NCBI RefSeq assembly: GCF_030150205.1
Contig: NZ_JASLGT010000020.1
Location: forward strand, 62,001-126,000
From: Niabella sp.
GTDB lineage: Bacteria > Bacteroidota > Bacteroidia > Chitinophagales > Chitinophagaceae
Reading direction: 5' to 3'
Length of the DNA: 64,000 bases
Positions within the stretch are counted from its first letter, which is position 1. Each line of letters opens with the position of its first letter. Shown piece by piece: positions 15,463 through 24,870 of the stretch. A program made the position numbers and the translations under genes. A model generated the notes under the pieces. The model worked only from the letters and a program-made list of their open reading frames with translations, searched no databases and was not told where the DNA came from.

Positions 15463-17244
15463 TCAGGCAGAAACCTGCCCGGCCTGCTGCTCAAACTGCA
15501 TTTTATGCAGGCGTGCATAAAACCCGTTCTTTTGCATCAATTCGTCATGGGAGCCCATCTCTACCAGTAAACCCTTGTCCAATACAATTATTTTGTCGGC
15601 TTTGCGGATGGTGCTTAACCGGTGGGCAATAACAATGGAGGTGCGGCCTTTTACCAGCGTTTCGGTGGCTTTTTGTATGAGCAGTTCACTTTCTGTATCA
15701 ATGGAGGAAGTTGCTTCATCCAAAATGAGGATGGAAGGATCATATAGCAGGGCCCGGATAAACGAAAGCAGTTGCCGCTGTCCCAGCGATAAGGTGGCAC
15801 CCCGTTCCTTAACATTGTAATCGTATCCGCCTGGCAAACGCATAATAAAATCGTGCATATCGATCATCCTGGCAGCGGCGATCACCTGCTCCTTTGATAT
15901 CTCCGGGTTCCGGAGGGTTATATTGTCCAGAACCGATCCGGAGAACAGGAACACATCCTGGAGCACCACACCAATATTTTTACGAAGGTACGCGGGTGAC
16001 AACGACTGTATGTTCCGGCCATCTACCCTGATGGTGCCCTTTTGAATGGTATAAAAGCGGTTCAGCAGGTTGGTAATCGTGGTTTTACCACTGCCGGTAT
16101 GCCCCACGATGGCCACGGTTTCGCCCTGCCGGATGTGGAAGCTCAGGTTTTTGAGCACCCATTTGTCATCCACGTAGGCAAAAGAAACATCTTCAAAATC
16201 AACGGTACCTGCTACCCGGTGTTGCGGATCCTGGTATCCGCCTGCAGGCGGCTGATCCGTATCCGGGTTGTCCATTACCGTAAACACCCGCTCACTGGCA
16301 ATGATGCCCATCTGTACCGTATTAAACTTATCGGCCAGCATCCGTAAGGGGCGAAACAGCAGGTTGAGGCAAAGGATAAAGGATACGATCACTCCCTGCT
16401 GCCCCTGTTTCAGATCCAGGGCTTCGCGGGCCGTGTACCAGATAATAAGCCCGATCGAAAGCGCCAGTACGATTTCGATGATGGGGAAAAAGACCGAATA
16501 GGCAAAAATGGACCGGATGTTGGCATCGCGGTGTTGTTTGTTAATGGTATTGAACTTGTCAAATTCTTTTTCCTCTGCATGAAAGGCCTGTACTACACTC
16601 ATACCGGATAGATGTTCCTGCACAAAGGCATTGAGCGCGGCCACGGCATTGCGTACCTTAAAAAAAGAACGGTTAATGCTTTCCTTAAAATAATACGTGG
16701 CAATGATCATGATCGGGAACGGAATCAGCGCGATCAGCGTCAGTCTCCAGTCGATCCAGAACATATACAGCAATACACAAAGAATCGAAAGCAGGTCGGC
16801 TATAATCGGGATCAGTCCGTCAGAAAAGATCTCGTTGATGGATTCGATATCATTGATGGTACGGGTGGTAAGCGTGCCGATGGGCGTGCGGTCAAATTGC
16901 CGCAGGTTCAGACGAAGGATCTTTTTGTAGATAGCGTCCCGCATGTCTTTTACTACTGCCTGTCCCAGCCAGGCCGTAGTAAAGGAAAAGGAGAAGCGCA
17001 TGACGGTTTCAATCAGGATGATCACCAGTTGGAGCAACGTTACATAAACCACCATCCGGGGAATGGAATGCGTAATATAATCGTCTACCGTAAGCTGGAT
17101 CAGCATCGGCCGAACGGGTGTAATAAGGGCCAGAAGGATTGCCAGTACAACAGACAGGTAAAATTTTTTCTTATACGGTGCTGCGTATTGAAATACCCGC
17201 CTGACCTTTGAAACGTCAAAAAATGCCTTTTTTGAATCTGCCAT
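15463..17244 (-). CDS. ABC exporter, fused membrane and ATPase domains
   Basis: The 593-residue half-transporter has an N-terminal domain of six predicted membrane helices (about residues 25-320) and a C-terminal ATPase with Walker A GHTGSGKTT, signature LSLGQRQ, Walker B ILILDEATSSID and the H-loop IVIAHRLST. It would work as a homodimer exporting lipids, drugs or peptides; the substrate cannot be inferred. It is transcribed alone and divergently from the ROK kinase gene. Confidence 0.92.
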   Translation of the reverse strand: MADSKKAFFDVSKVRRVFQYAAPYKKKFYLSVVLAILLALITPVRPMLIQLTVDDYITHSIPRMVVYVTLLQLVIILIETVMRFSFSFTTAWLGQAVVKDMRDAIYKKILRLNLRQFDRTPIGTLTTRTINDIESINEIFSDGLIPIIADLLSILCVLLYMFWIDWRLTLIALIPFPIMIIATYYFKESINRSFFKVRNAVAALNAFVQEHLSGMSVVQAFHAEEKEFDKFNTINKQHRDANIRSIFAYSVFFPIIEIVLALSIGLIIWYTAREALDLKQGQQGVIVSFILCLNLLFRPLRMLADKFNTVQMGIIASERVFTVMDNPDTDQPPAGGYQDPQHRVAGTVDFEDVSFAYVDDKWVLKNLSFHIRQGETVAIVGHTGSGKTTITNLLNRFYTIQKGTIRVDGRNIQSLSPAYLRKNIGVVLQDVFLFSGSVLDNITLRNPEISKEQVIAAARMIDMHDFIMRLPGGYDYNVKERGATLSLGQRQLLSFIRALLYDPSILILDEATSSIDTESELLIQKATETLVKGRTSIVIAHRLSTIRKADKIIVLDKGLLVEMGSHDELMQKNGFYARLHKMQFEQQAGQVSA

Positions 17245-17332
17245 GGGCCTGCAAGATAATTATTCTGGAGACAATTTTTTTTTAAGACCCGTAAACTTAT
17301 CTATCTTTCATGCTTCTAAAAAGAAAACGTAT

Positions 17333-18025
17333 ATGGCATCCATCACATTGGCTATTGATATTGGCGGTTCCAAGGTAAAGGGCTGTACCCTCAATGCGCA
17401 GGGTGAAATGGTGCAGGATTATATCAAACAACCAACGCCTGTTCCGGCCACACCGGAGAACCTGGTGCATACGATCAAAGAACTGGTGAAGGATTTCAAA
17501 TACGACCAGGTGTCGGCAGGGTTTCCCGGTTATGTGCGGAATAATATCGTGTATACGGCGCCCAACCTGGGTTCGCAATACTGGAATAAGGTAGACCTGG
17601 CCGCATTGCTTTCAAAAGCACTTGGAAAACCGGCACGGGTGGTGAATGATGCGGATATGCTGGGGCTGGGCTGTATTGCCGGCAAGGGATTTGAAATGAT
17701 GATCACCCTGGGCACGGGTTTTGGTACGGCGTTCTTCCTGGATGGAAAGCTGTTGCCCCACCTGGAGATCGGGCAACATCCCTGTATTAATAATAAGACC
17801 TATGATCAGTATATTGGCCAGCGGGCTTATGATGACCTGGGAAAAAAAGAGTGGAATAAACGGCTGCATGCGGTATTAAAAATCCTGCAAACCACATTTA
17901 ATTACGATCATTTGTTTATTGGCGGCGGACTGGCCAAAAAAATAACGCTTGAACTGAAAGACAATATGACCATCGTTTCGAATATCGATGGCATTGACGG
18001 TGGCGTGCAGCTTTGGAAGCAGTGA
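17333..18025 (+). CDS. ROK family kinase, polyphosphate-glucokinase-like
   Basis: ATG 17333 gives a 230-residue protein starting with the phosphate-binding strand ASITLAIDIGGSKVKG. The catalytic Asp is in VVNDADMLG and the second phosphate loop in LGTGFGTAFFLDG. The zinc-binding Cys motif of regulatory ROK proteins is missing and the length is short, as in polyphosphate/ATP glucokinases. It probably phosphorylates glucose. The frame extends upstream to 17243, but the added residues do not resemble the family. A near-consensus box (TATCTTTC) is at 17302-17309. Confidence 0.8.
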   Translation: MASITLAIDIGGSKVKGCTLNAQGEMVQDYIKQPTPVPATPENLVHTIKELVKDFKYDQVSAGFPGYVRNNIVYTAPNLGSQYWNKVDLAALLSKALGKPARVVNDADMLGLGCIAGKGFEMMITLGTGFGTAFFLDGKLLPHLEIGQHPCINNKTYDQYIGQRAYDDLGKKEWNKRLHAVLKILQTTFNYDHLFIGGGLAKKITLELKDNMTIVSNIDGIDGGVQLWKQ

Positions 18026-18291
18026 TTTTTTTGTTTAAAGTTCCAGGTTCCACGTCACATCCTGATTTACACTCGAAGACCCGCACCGTTCCCGGTTTCA
18101 CCTTTTTACATTGGATCCAGTCTCAAGGGCCAGGTTGAAGCCGTTTTTTATGTTTGATGTGTTTTTGGGGGTTCAACATCGAACGTCAAAATGTCTAATC
18201 GCTGATTGCTGTGAATGTCGAATAGAAGAAAAATCACGAGGCGGTAACGAAATCTTCATTTTCACATTTTCACATTTTCAAATTCGCACAT
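18026..18291. other. Intergenic region without a gene
   Basis: This space between convergent genes holds no convincing coding region. Its right end (about 18255-18297) repeats the word TTTTCACA and variants, one of several degenerate A/T-rich repeats found between genes in this window. Confidence 0.5.
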
Positions 18292-20493
18292 TTACAGATC
18301 CTCTTCCCCCGTTTCTTTTTTGTATGCCTTGATGAATAAAGCGCCCAGGTTTTTGTACGGCGGAATATAATCCTCCATACCGGTAATATGGGCTGCTGCC
18401 CTGAATTCTTTCCAGAAGGGAATCCAGTCGATATCTTTTTTATTTCTTAAAGTTTCCAGGAAGATCCGGATAAAAGGCAGGTTGATATCCCGGTAACCTG
18501 TTTGCTTGGACGAAATGATATGGGCGTCGGATGAGCGCCTTAAGATCGAGTCGATGAGATTAAAGCCACCACAGGAACCCATAAATACCACCCGGTTGGT
18601 AGGACTTACATAGCCCACGCTGGTCATGGCATGATAGCTGTGCCCCCGGTGGAAGGTAACCGTGGGCGACAGGTTATTCTTTTCCAGGTAATCCTCCATG
18701 GCTGTTTGAGCCACATAGTCCTGGTCGTCTTCATTGGGCAGGGGCCGGTTGGCATATACATACACCGGAACGCCGCTGGTGGTTTTAGCTACCACAAACT
18801 TGCTGTTGCTCTGATCCAGCTTCCATTTAGGATCTGAAGAGAACGTCCGTACAAAAATGTCAAAGTCCATTTTTCCGTCATCATCCCCGTAAAAGAACAT
18901 TTGAGTGATCACTTCTCCTTTTTCGTTGGTCAGGTTGGAGAAAGGCACCATATAAACCGGCGGAATACCCAGTTCTTTGGTAAGGTCGATATTATTGGCA
19001 GGATTGGCCGACATAAACAGCTTGGAGAGGATGGTATAAATGGCAATACCCCGTTGGTTGCCATTGCGCCGGTTACTCTCCAGGTTCCGCTTAATATTGG
19101 CCAGCATCTGGCGTGCCAGGTCCGGCAGGGTTTCATAAAGGCTGGCATAGGAATCGGCCACATCCACCCCGTCTTCCAGCCCTTTGGATTTTTCCAGTCC
19201 GCTGGCAAATGCGGTCATCAGGTCCTGGGCATGCGCTTCACTTTTGAAAGTAGTGAAAAAATTCTTCAAGGTGTTATACGAGGCTGCCTGGCTGATAAAT
19301 TTACGGTAATGGTCAAAGGTAACACTCACCAGCAGTGAATCTCCCCGGTTGTTGATTTTGCTCATCATCAGGGGATATACACCACTTACATAACTACTGG
19401 TATAAATCAACCCATCAGACAATACGGCCAGGTAGTACAGCTCCTGTGCATTCAGGGGCTGCAGGCATTTAAAGCGAACTGCGTTTGGCGACTCATGCAA
19501 GCCGTTGATTTCCGAAATAAAGTCCTCCGCGGCCTTCCGCTCCAGTCGCTTGGTTAATTCAGCGTACCCGATGGCGGTGTCGCCGGCAAGTGCCCGCTTC
19601 GTGTAATCAATCTGGGTATTTACCAGCAGGCGGTAATATTTATACCGGTCATCCTTGGCAGCATCCAGCTGGGCGGTTGTAATCTTTCCTTTTACCAGGT
19701 TGTCCAGGAAGGGAAAATAGATCTGACCGCTTTTTTGCTGGGATAAGGCTACTACCGTTTTTACAAATTCGTCGTTCTGAATAGACCGGATCTTATAGCC
19801 CAGTTTATTATTGGCCTGAGCATAGGAATACAGTTGTTCAGGATATTGTTTCCCTGCTACTTTTATCAGGCTATCTGCTGCAGGAGCATCCGGGTAATCT
19901 GTAAGCGCAATAAATGTTTTGTAAGGGTATTGCGTACAATACTTAACCAGTAAAATATCTTTTATTTGTTTATAGCTGGGGTTTTCCTCAAAGATGCGGG
20001 GCAGGGTGGCAGTGTACACAATATCGTAGGGAAAGTACGATACATAAGGTACCAGTGATTCTTTTTTCTGATTGGCATCGATCAGTTTCTTATACAGTGC
20101 AATGATCTGGTCAAAATGGGTAGGACGCACCTCTTTTTTTAACCACCCGGTACGCATATGACTTAAAATGGCCACTAATCCGGAAAGATAGCCGGTTTTC
20201 ATACGGTTATCAATACTGGGTTCCGTTTCAATTTCGTATTGGAGCCAGTCTACTTTTGTAGTAATCGCTTTTGTGGCGATCTGGCTGGCGCTTTCATTAT
20301 TATCAATGGTAAATGTGTCGTTTGCTTTACCATCGCTGCCCAGCAACAGTTTCTGCTGCTTATTTACATTGTCGTGGGCCAGTTGCCGGGTAATGGGAAC
20401 TGTATATTCGGGTATATTGCCATTTTCTGTTTGTGAAAATGCCTGGGTTACGGACGCAATTACCAATCCTAAAACAAAAGCCGATCTTTTCAT
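18292..20493 (-). CDS. Secreted protein with possible clan CD cysteine-peptidase-like C-terminus (copy A)
   Basis: The 733-residue protein begins with a signal peptide (MKRSAFVLGLVIASVTQAFSQ). Residues 30-580 are mostly helical and unrecognised. The C-terminal 150 residues carry a hydrophobic strand ending in His (TVTFHRGHSY, His615 and His618) and 26 residues later another hydrophobic strand ending in Cys (VVFMGSCGG, Cys641). A His-Gly-type block followed by a hydrophobic block and Cys is the hallmark of clan CD peptidases (caspase, gingipain, CHAT groups). Peptidase function is inferred from this spacing alone. A paralog with the same dyad lies 100 bp upstream. Confidence 0.6.
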   Translation of the reverse strand: MKRSAFVLGLVIASVTQAFSQTENGNIPEYTVPITRQLAHDNVNKQQKLLLGSDGKANDTFTIDNNESASQIATKAITTKVDWLQYEIETEPSIDNRMKTGYLSGLVAILSHMRTGWLKKEVRPTHFDQIIALYKKLIDANQKKESLVPYVSYFPYDIVYTATLPRIFEENPSYKQIKDILLVKYCTQYPYKTFIALTDYPDAPAADSLIKVAGKQYPEQLYSYAQANNKLGYKIRSIQNDEFVKTVVALSQQKSGQIYFPFLDNLVKGKITTAQLDAAKDDRYKYYRLLVNTQIDYTKRALAGDTAIGYAELTKRLERKAAEDFISEINGLHESPNAVRFKCLQPLNAQELYYLAVLSDGLIYTSSYVSGVYPLMMSKINNRGDSLLVSVTFDHYRKFISQAASYNTLKNFFTTFKSEAHAQDLMTAFASGLEKSKGLEDGVDVADSYASLYETLPDLARQMLANIKRNLESNRRNGNQRGIAIYTILSKLFMSANPANNIDLTKELGIPPVYMVPFSNLTNEKGEVITQMFFYGDDDGKMDFDIFVRTFSSDPKWKLDQSNSKFVVAKTTSGVPVYVYANRPLPNEDDQDYVAQTAMEDYLEKNNLSPTVTFHRGHSYHAMTSVGYVSPTNRVVFMGSCGGFNLIDSILRRSSDAHIISSKQTGYRDINLPFIRIFLETLRNKKDIDWIPFWKEFRAAAHITGMEDYIPPYKNLGALFIKAYKKETGEEDL

Positions 20494-20593
20494 AAAAAAC
20501 GTACTAAAAATTCATGCGATGCGCAAAGCTACCCCCTTTTTGTGCAGTAAGGAAGCTTGCGATGATCTTTTAACAAAACCAAGACGCAAAAAA

Positions 20594-22837
20594 TCAGATA
20601 TCGGTTTCCCCGGTTTCTTTTTTATAGGCTTTTATGAAAATGGCTCCCAGGTTTTTGTAGGGGGGGATGTAATCTTCAAACCCCGGAACATTGGCCCGGC
20701 CTTTAAATTCCTTCCAGAAGGGGATCCATTCGATGTCTTTTCCTGTGCGGAGTTTCTCTGTTAACAACAGAAAGAAGGGTTTGTTAATGGCTGTTTTGCC
20801 AATTTGCTTGGAGGCGATGATATGGGCATCTTCCGATTTTCTCAAAATAGAGTCGATGAGGTTAAAACCGCCACAGGAACCCATAAACACCAGCTTTGAT
20901 GTGGGCGACATATAATCGATCGTAGTAGGTGCATAGTAACTATGGCCCCGGTGAATGGTAACCGTGGGATACAGGTTATTTTCTTCCAGGTAAGCGTTCA
21001 GTGCACGCTGGGCCTTGTCATCCTCTCCCTTTGTTTCATCCAGCGGCCGGTTAGCGTAAATGGAAACCGGGTTGCCCTTGGTGGATTTGATCACCACCCA
21101 TTGCTTATTGCTGCGGTCGATTTTCCAGTTGGATGGGTTAAACATATTCAGAAAACCGTTAAAAATATTCCGTCCGTCCTGATCTCCATAAAAGAACACC
21201 TGGCTGATCACTTCCCCTTTTTCATTTGCCAGTGTACTGAAACTGATATCGTATACCGGCGGAATACGAAGCTCTTTGGTAAGGTCGATCCGGTTGGAAG
21301 AGTCGGCGGAGAGAAAAAGATAATTCAGGATATTGTAGATGGCCACGCCTTTTTTATTACCTGCCTGTTTATTACGGGCAAGGTTTTCTTTTACATCGCT
21401 CAGCATCTGGCCTGCCAGGTCCGGGAGGGTTTCATAAACGCTGGCATAGGAATCGGCTACATCCACCCCGTCTTCCAGCCCCTCTGTTTTTTCCAGGTTG
21501 CTTACAAAAGAAGTCATCAGTCTTTTTGTGTCGTCCTTATCCGCAAAGGTGCTCAGAAAATTTTTGAGGGTATTGTAGGAGGCGGCCTGGCTGATAAATT
21601 TTCGATAATGATCGAAATTGAGGTTTTTCAGCAATTCGTCGCCTCTGTTGCGGGCCTTCCGCATCATGAGCGGGTATACGCCATTGGTATAACTGCTGGT
21701 ATAGATCAAACCGTTGGTCAGTACTGCCACATAATACAGTTCTTCCGCACTCAGCGGCTGAATGGCGCGGAAGCGGATGGCATCCGGGCGCTCGTGCAGC
21801 CCGTTGATGGGCGCTACAAACTCATCTTTGGCTTTTTGCTCCAGTTTGCTCAAAAGACTCCGGTATCCGATCGCAGTATCTCCCGCGGAAGCCCGTTTTG
21901 AATATTCGATCTGGGTTTTTACCAGCAGGCGGAAATATTTTACAGGATCATTCTTAACGGCGTCGATCTCCTTAATCGTTAATTTATCGGAGGAAATGAG
22001 GTCCAGGAACGGAAAGTAGAACTGCCCGCTTTTATTATCGCTTCGCGCCATACCCACAATGCTTTTTATAAGCGCATCGTCTTCAATATTCTGGATCCTG
22101 TAGCTGAGTTTATTATTGGCCTGGGCATAATCGTAGAGTTGCTGGGGATATTTGTGTGCCATTACCCGAATCAGGCTATCGGCATACGGAGAGTCCGGGT
22201 TGGTCCTCAACGAGGCAAAGGTCTTTTGCGGATACCGCTCGCTTAATTTCAGCAGGAGCACATCTTTGGTGTCGTTGTAGCCAACATTGTCTTTAAACAC
22301 CCGGGGCAAAATGGCGGTATAGGCCACATCATACGGAAGATTGCGGATCAGGGGCGCTATGGACTGTTTGTTGCGGTCGGCAGCGATGCACTTTTTATAC
22401 GTGGCAATGATCTCCGGCAGGTAAGCCGCATCCACGTCGCCCCGTCTCCATCCTGTTTTTACATACCGTAGGATTTCTGAAAGTCCCAGAAGATAATTCG
22501 CTTTAAGTCGTTGATCCATAGTAGGATCTGTTTCTATTTCGTACTGCAGCCAGTCAACCCTTTTGGTAGCGGCATCGCCTGCTGCGGCATTTACGCGTTC
22601 GTCTGCGGAAACGTTCAGCTGGGCATCGGCTTTACCATCGCTGGCCATTAATGCCTTTTGGTCGGCATCCACCGTTTCATGAAGCTTTAACCGGATCATT
22701 GCAGGCGTATAGGCCGGAATGGTGTCTACCACTTCAACAGGTGCCTGTTCCCGCTTTTTTTTTCTTTTGGATCTTCTTTGTGCATCGGCCTGCACAGATA
22801 ATAATAGCAGTAAAAGGAACGGTATAAGCTTCTTCAT
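20594..22837 (-). CDS. Secreted protein with possible clan CD cysteine-peptidase-like C-terminus (copy B)
   Basis: This paralog of the 18292-20493 product is 747 residues from ATG 22837 (MKKLIPF; another ATG lies two codons upstream at 22843). A signal peptide ending in ADAQ is followed by a very basic segment (RRSKRKKKR) and a long helical region. The dyad context is kept: TVTIHRGHSYY and, 26 residues after the first His, LVFMGSCGGFN. Long blocks such as GLEDGVDVADSYAS and EDYIPPYKNLGA are nearly identical to copy A, showing a tandem duplication. Function is unknown. Confidence 0.6.
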   Translation of the reverse strand: MKKLIPFLLLLLLSVQADAQRRSKRKKKREQAPVEVVDTIPAYTPAMIRLKLHETVDADQKALMASDGKADAQLNVSADERVNAAAGDAATKRVDWLQYEIETDPTMDQRLKANYLLGLSEILRYVKTGWRRGDVDAAYLPEIIATYKKCIAADRNKQSIAPLIRNLPYDVAYTAILPRVFKDNVGYNDTKDVLLLKLSERYPQKTFASLRTNPDSPYADSLIRVMAHKYPQQLYDYAQANNKLSYRIQNIEDDALIKSIVGMARSDNKSGQFYFPFLDLISSDKLTIKEIDAVKNDPVKYFRLLVKTQIEYSKRASAGDTAIGYRSLLSKLEQKAKDEFVAPINGLHERPDAIRFRAIQPLSAEELYYVAVLTNGLIYTSSYTNGVYPLMMRKARNRGDELLKNLNFDHYRKFISQAASYNTLKNFLSTFADKDDTKRLMTSFVSNLEKTEGLEDGVDVADSYASVYETLPDLAGQMLSDVKENLARNKQAGNKKGVAIYNILNYLFLSADSSNRIDLTKELRIPPVYDISFSTLANEKGEVISQVFFYGDQDGRNIFNGFLNMFNPSNWKIDRSNKQWVVIKSTKGNPVSIYANRPLDETKGEDDKAQRALNAYLEENNLYPTVTIHRGHSYYAPTTIDYMSPTSKLVFMGSCGGFNLIDSILRKSEDAHIIASKQIGKTAINKPFFLLLTEKLRTGKDIEWIPFWKEFKGRANVPGFEDYIPPYKNLGAIFIKAYKKETGETDI

Positions 22838-23053
22838 ATACATTTAATCACAAATTACACAGCCTGGTAAGAATATTTGGTTAAAAATCATGCAAAATTT
22901 ATACCATGATACCCGCAGGATAAAACCAGGCAGTTTTCAGCGTAATTTTATGATGATGATTAGATTAATTTATTATTAACTCTCTTCAATCAGACCTGCA
23001 GAAAGGCCGTATATCAAAAAAATACGGTTAGGTTTGCTTTAAATTTCTGTTAA

Positions 23054-23731
23054 ATGGATAATAAAGGGTATAAAATTCTCGTTGCGGATGACGAACCCGA
23101 CATTCTCGACATTTTATCTTATAACCTGATAAAAGATGGTTACGATGTAACCACGGCCAGGGACGGTGAAGAGGCAATTGACCTGGCAAACAAGGTAAAA
23201 CCGCATCTGATCATCCTGGATATGATGATGCCGAAAAAAACCGGTGTGCAGGTATGCCAGGTATTACGGGCCCAATCGACTTTTAAAGATACCCTGATCA
23301 TGTTTTTGACCGCGCTTAATGATGAATCTACACAAATCCGCGGGCTGGAAACTGGAGCAGATGACTATGTAAACAAACCCGTGAGCCCGAAAGTATTGCT
23401 GAGCCGGGTGAGCGCACTGCTGCGCCGTATTCATAAAGACGATAATAAAGCCATCAAAGTGGGACCGGTAACCATTGATCCGGAAAAATTTGTGGTTTTG
23501 AACGGAGATAAAGAGATCATCCTGGCCAAAAAGGAATTTGAGCTGCTATACCTGCTGGCGTTAAAGCCCGGGCGCGTGTTTTTAAGGAATGAGATCCTGA
23601 ACGCGATCTGGGGAAATGACGTAATTGTGGGCGACCGTACCATTGATGTGCATATCCGGAAAATACGGCAAAAGCTGGAGCTGGATTGTATTACAACGGT
23701 TAAAGGCGTGGGATACAAGTTCGAAGTATAG
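23054..23731 (+). CDS. OmpR/PhoB-type response regulator
   Basis: The 225-residue protein has a receiver domain with acidic pocket Asp12/Asp13, phosphorylation site Asp56 (LIILDMMMP) and switch Lys in YVNKPVSP, followed by a winged-helix domain with the RTIDVHIRKIRQKL recognition region. It pairs with the histidine kinase that starts 39 bp downstream. The organisation is that of PhoB/PhoR, but no pho-box-like repeat was seen here, so the signal is open. Confidence 0.92.
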   Translation: MDNKGYKILVADDEPDILDILSYNLIKDGYDVTTARDGEEAIDLANKVKPHLIILDMMMPKKTGVQVCQVLRAQSTFKDTLIMFLTALNDESTQIRGLETGADDYVNKPVSPKVLLSRVSALLRRIHKDDNKAIKVGPVTIDPEKFVVLNGDKEIILAKKEFELLYLLALKPGRVFLRNEILNAIWGNDVIVGDRTIDVHIRKIRQKLELDCITTVKGVGYKFEV

Positions 23732-23770
23732 GATGGTATCTGTTTCCGGAATGATTTTAATGGCTTGAGC

Positions 23771-24820
23771 ATGTTTGACCCTAAAAACCTTTCACCAAGA
23801 AAATTATCGTTTTATACGGCATTGGGTCTGGCAGCTCCCATCAGCCTTATCGATTATGTATTTGAACAGAAATGGCAACCCGCCGTTGCTTCGTTCTTTG
23901 TGGTACTGATCGGCGGATTTCTGCTGGTTAGTTTTGTACTGGAACGGTTTATTTACCGTAAGATCAAGGTTATTTACAAGTTTATTTATCAAACCAAGGC
24001 CACGCGGCGGCAGGAAACCTATTATAAATACATCCTTCCCAAAAAAAGCCTGGATGAGGTGGCGGTAGATGTGGAGACCTGGGCGCAGGAGAACCAGCAA
24101 AAAGTAGCCACACTGCAGGCCAATGAAGAGTTCCGGCGGGAATTTCTGCAAAATCTTTCCCATGAATTTAAAACCCCTGTTTTTGCCATACAAAGCTATG
24201 TGGAAACGCTTTTGGCCGGCGATATGGTAGATCCGTTGATCAGCCGGAAGTTCCTGGAAAAAACATCCACGAATGTAGAGCGGCTGACCAACCTGTTGCA
24301 GGACCTGGATGAAATCTCCAGCCTGGAACGCGGGGAAATTACCATTGTAAAACGGAATTTTATTATACAGGACCTGTTGAAGGATTCTTTTGAGGGCATT
24401 TCGATAAAAGCCGAACAGAAAAATATTCATTTCAGCATTAAAAAAGGCTGCGAAGGTCCGATTATGGTCAATGCCGATAAGGAAAAGATCCGCCAGGTGG
24501 TAATCAATCTGCTGGAAAATGCCATTAAGTATGGGAAGATTAACGGCAGTATTAAGGCCGGTATTTATAAAACCGATGACAAACGGATCCTGGTGGAGAT
24601 CAGCGATGATGGTGTGGGAATTACTGAAAAAAGCCTGCCCCGGATCTTTGAGCGTTTTTTCCGCACCGAAACGGGTCGTAGTATGGATATCACAGGCAGC
24701 GGCCTGGGTCTTGCTATCTGCAAACACATTATTGAAGCACACCAGCAGACGATCCATATCCGCAGTACAGAAGGGGTAGGCACAACCATTGGGTTTACCC
24801 TGGCGGCGAAAAAAGATTGA
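23771..24820 (+). CDS. Sensor histidine kinase (PhoR-like)
   Basis: From ATG 23771 (preferred over an in-frame TTG at 23765) the protein has two N-terminal membrane helices within residues 10-60, a short linker, a HisKA domain with phospho-acceptor His131 (LSHEFKTP), and an HATPase domain with N box LLENAIKYG, G1 DDGVGI, F box FERFFR and G2 GSGLGLAI. There is almost no periplasmic loop, so the signal is probably sensed in or near the membrane. It is the partner of the regulator just upstream. Confidence 0.92.
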   Translation: MFDPKNLSPRKLSFYTALGLAAPISLIDYVFEQKWQPAVASFFVVLIGGFLLVSFVLERFIYRKIKVIYKFIYQTKATRRQETYYKYILPKKSLDEVAVDVETWAQENQQKVATLQANEEFRREFLQNLSHEFKTPVFAIQSYVETLLAGDMVDPLISRKFLEKTSTNVERLTNLLQDLDEISSLERGEITIVKRNFIIQDLLKDSFEGISIKAEQKNIHFSIKKGCEGPIMVNADKEKIRQVVINLLENAIKYGKINGSIKAGIYKTDDKRILVEISDDGVGITEKSLPRIFERFFRTETGRSMDITGSGLGLAICKHIIEAHQQTIHIRSTEGVGTTIGFTLAAKKD

Positions 24821-24847
24821 GGGGCGATTTGAAAATTTGAAAATATG

Positions 24848-24863
24848 TCCCGCTCTGGCGGGA
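24848..24863. terminator. Short hairpin between convergent genes
   Basis: TCCCGC (24848-24853) pairs with GCGGGA (24858-24863) around a 4-nt loop between the kinase stop and the convergent nuclease gene. No T-run follows on either strand, so its terminator role is weakly supported. Confidence 0.35.
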
Positions 24864-24870
24864 TGAAAAT

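Noticed and set aside
20942..21901. Plus-strand open frame of 319 codons opposite copy B of the secreted paralogs
   Set aside because: It is a shadow of the real gene; a similar shadow occurs opposite copy A, as expected from shared sequence.
23804..24757. Minus-strand open frame of 317 codons opposite the histidine kinase
   Set aside because: It is antisense to a kinase with all family motifs, and the translation has no recognisable domain.
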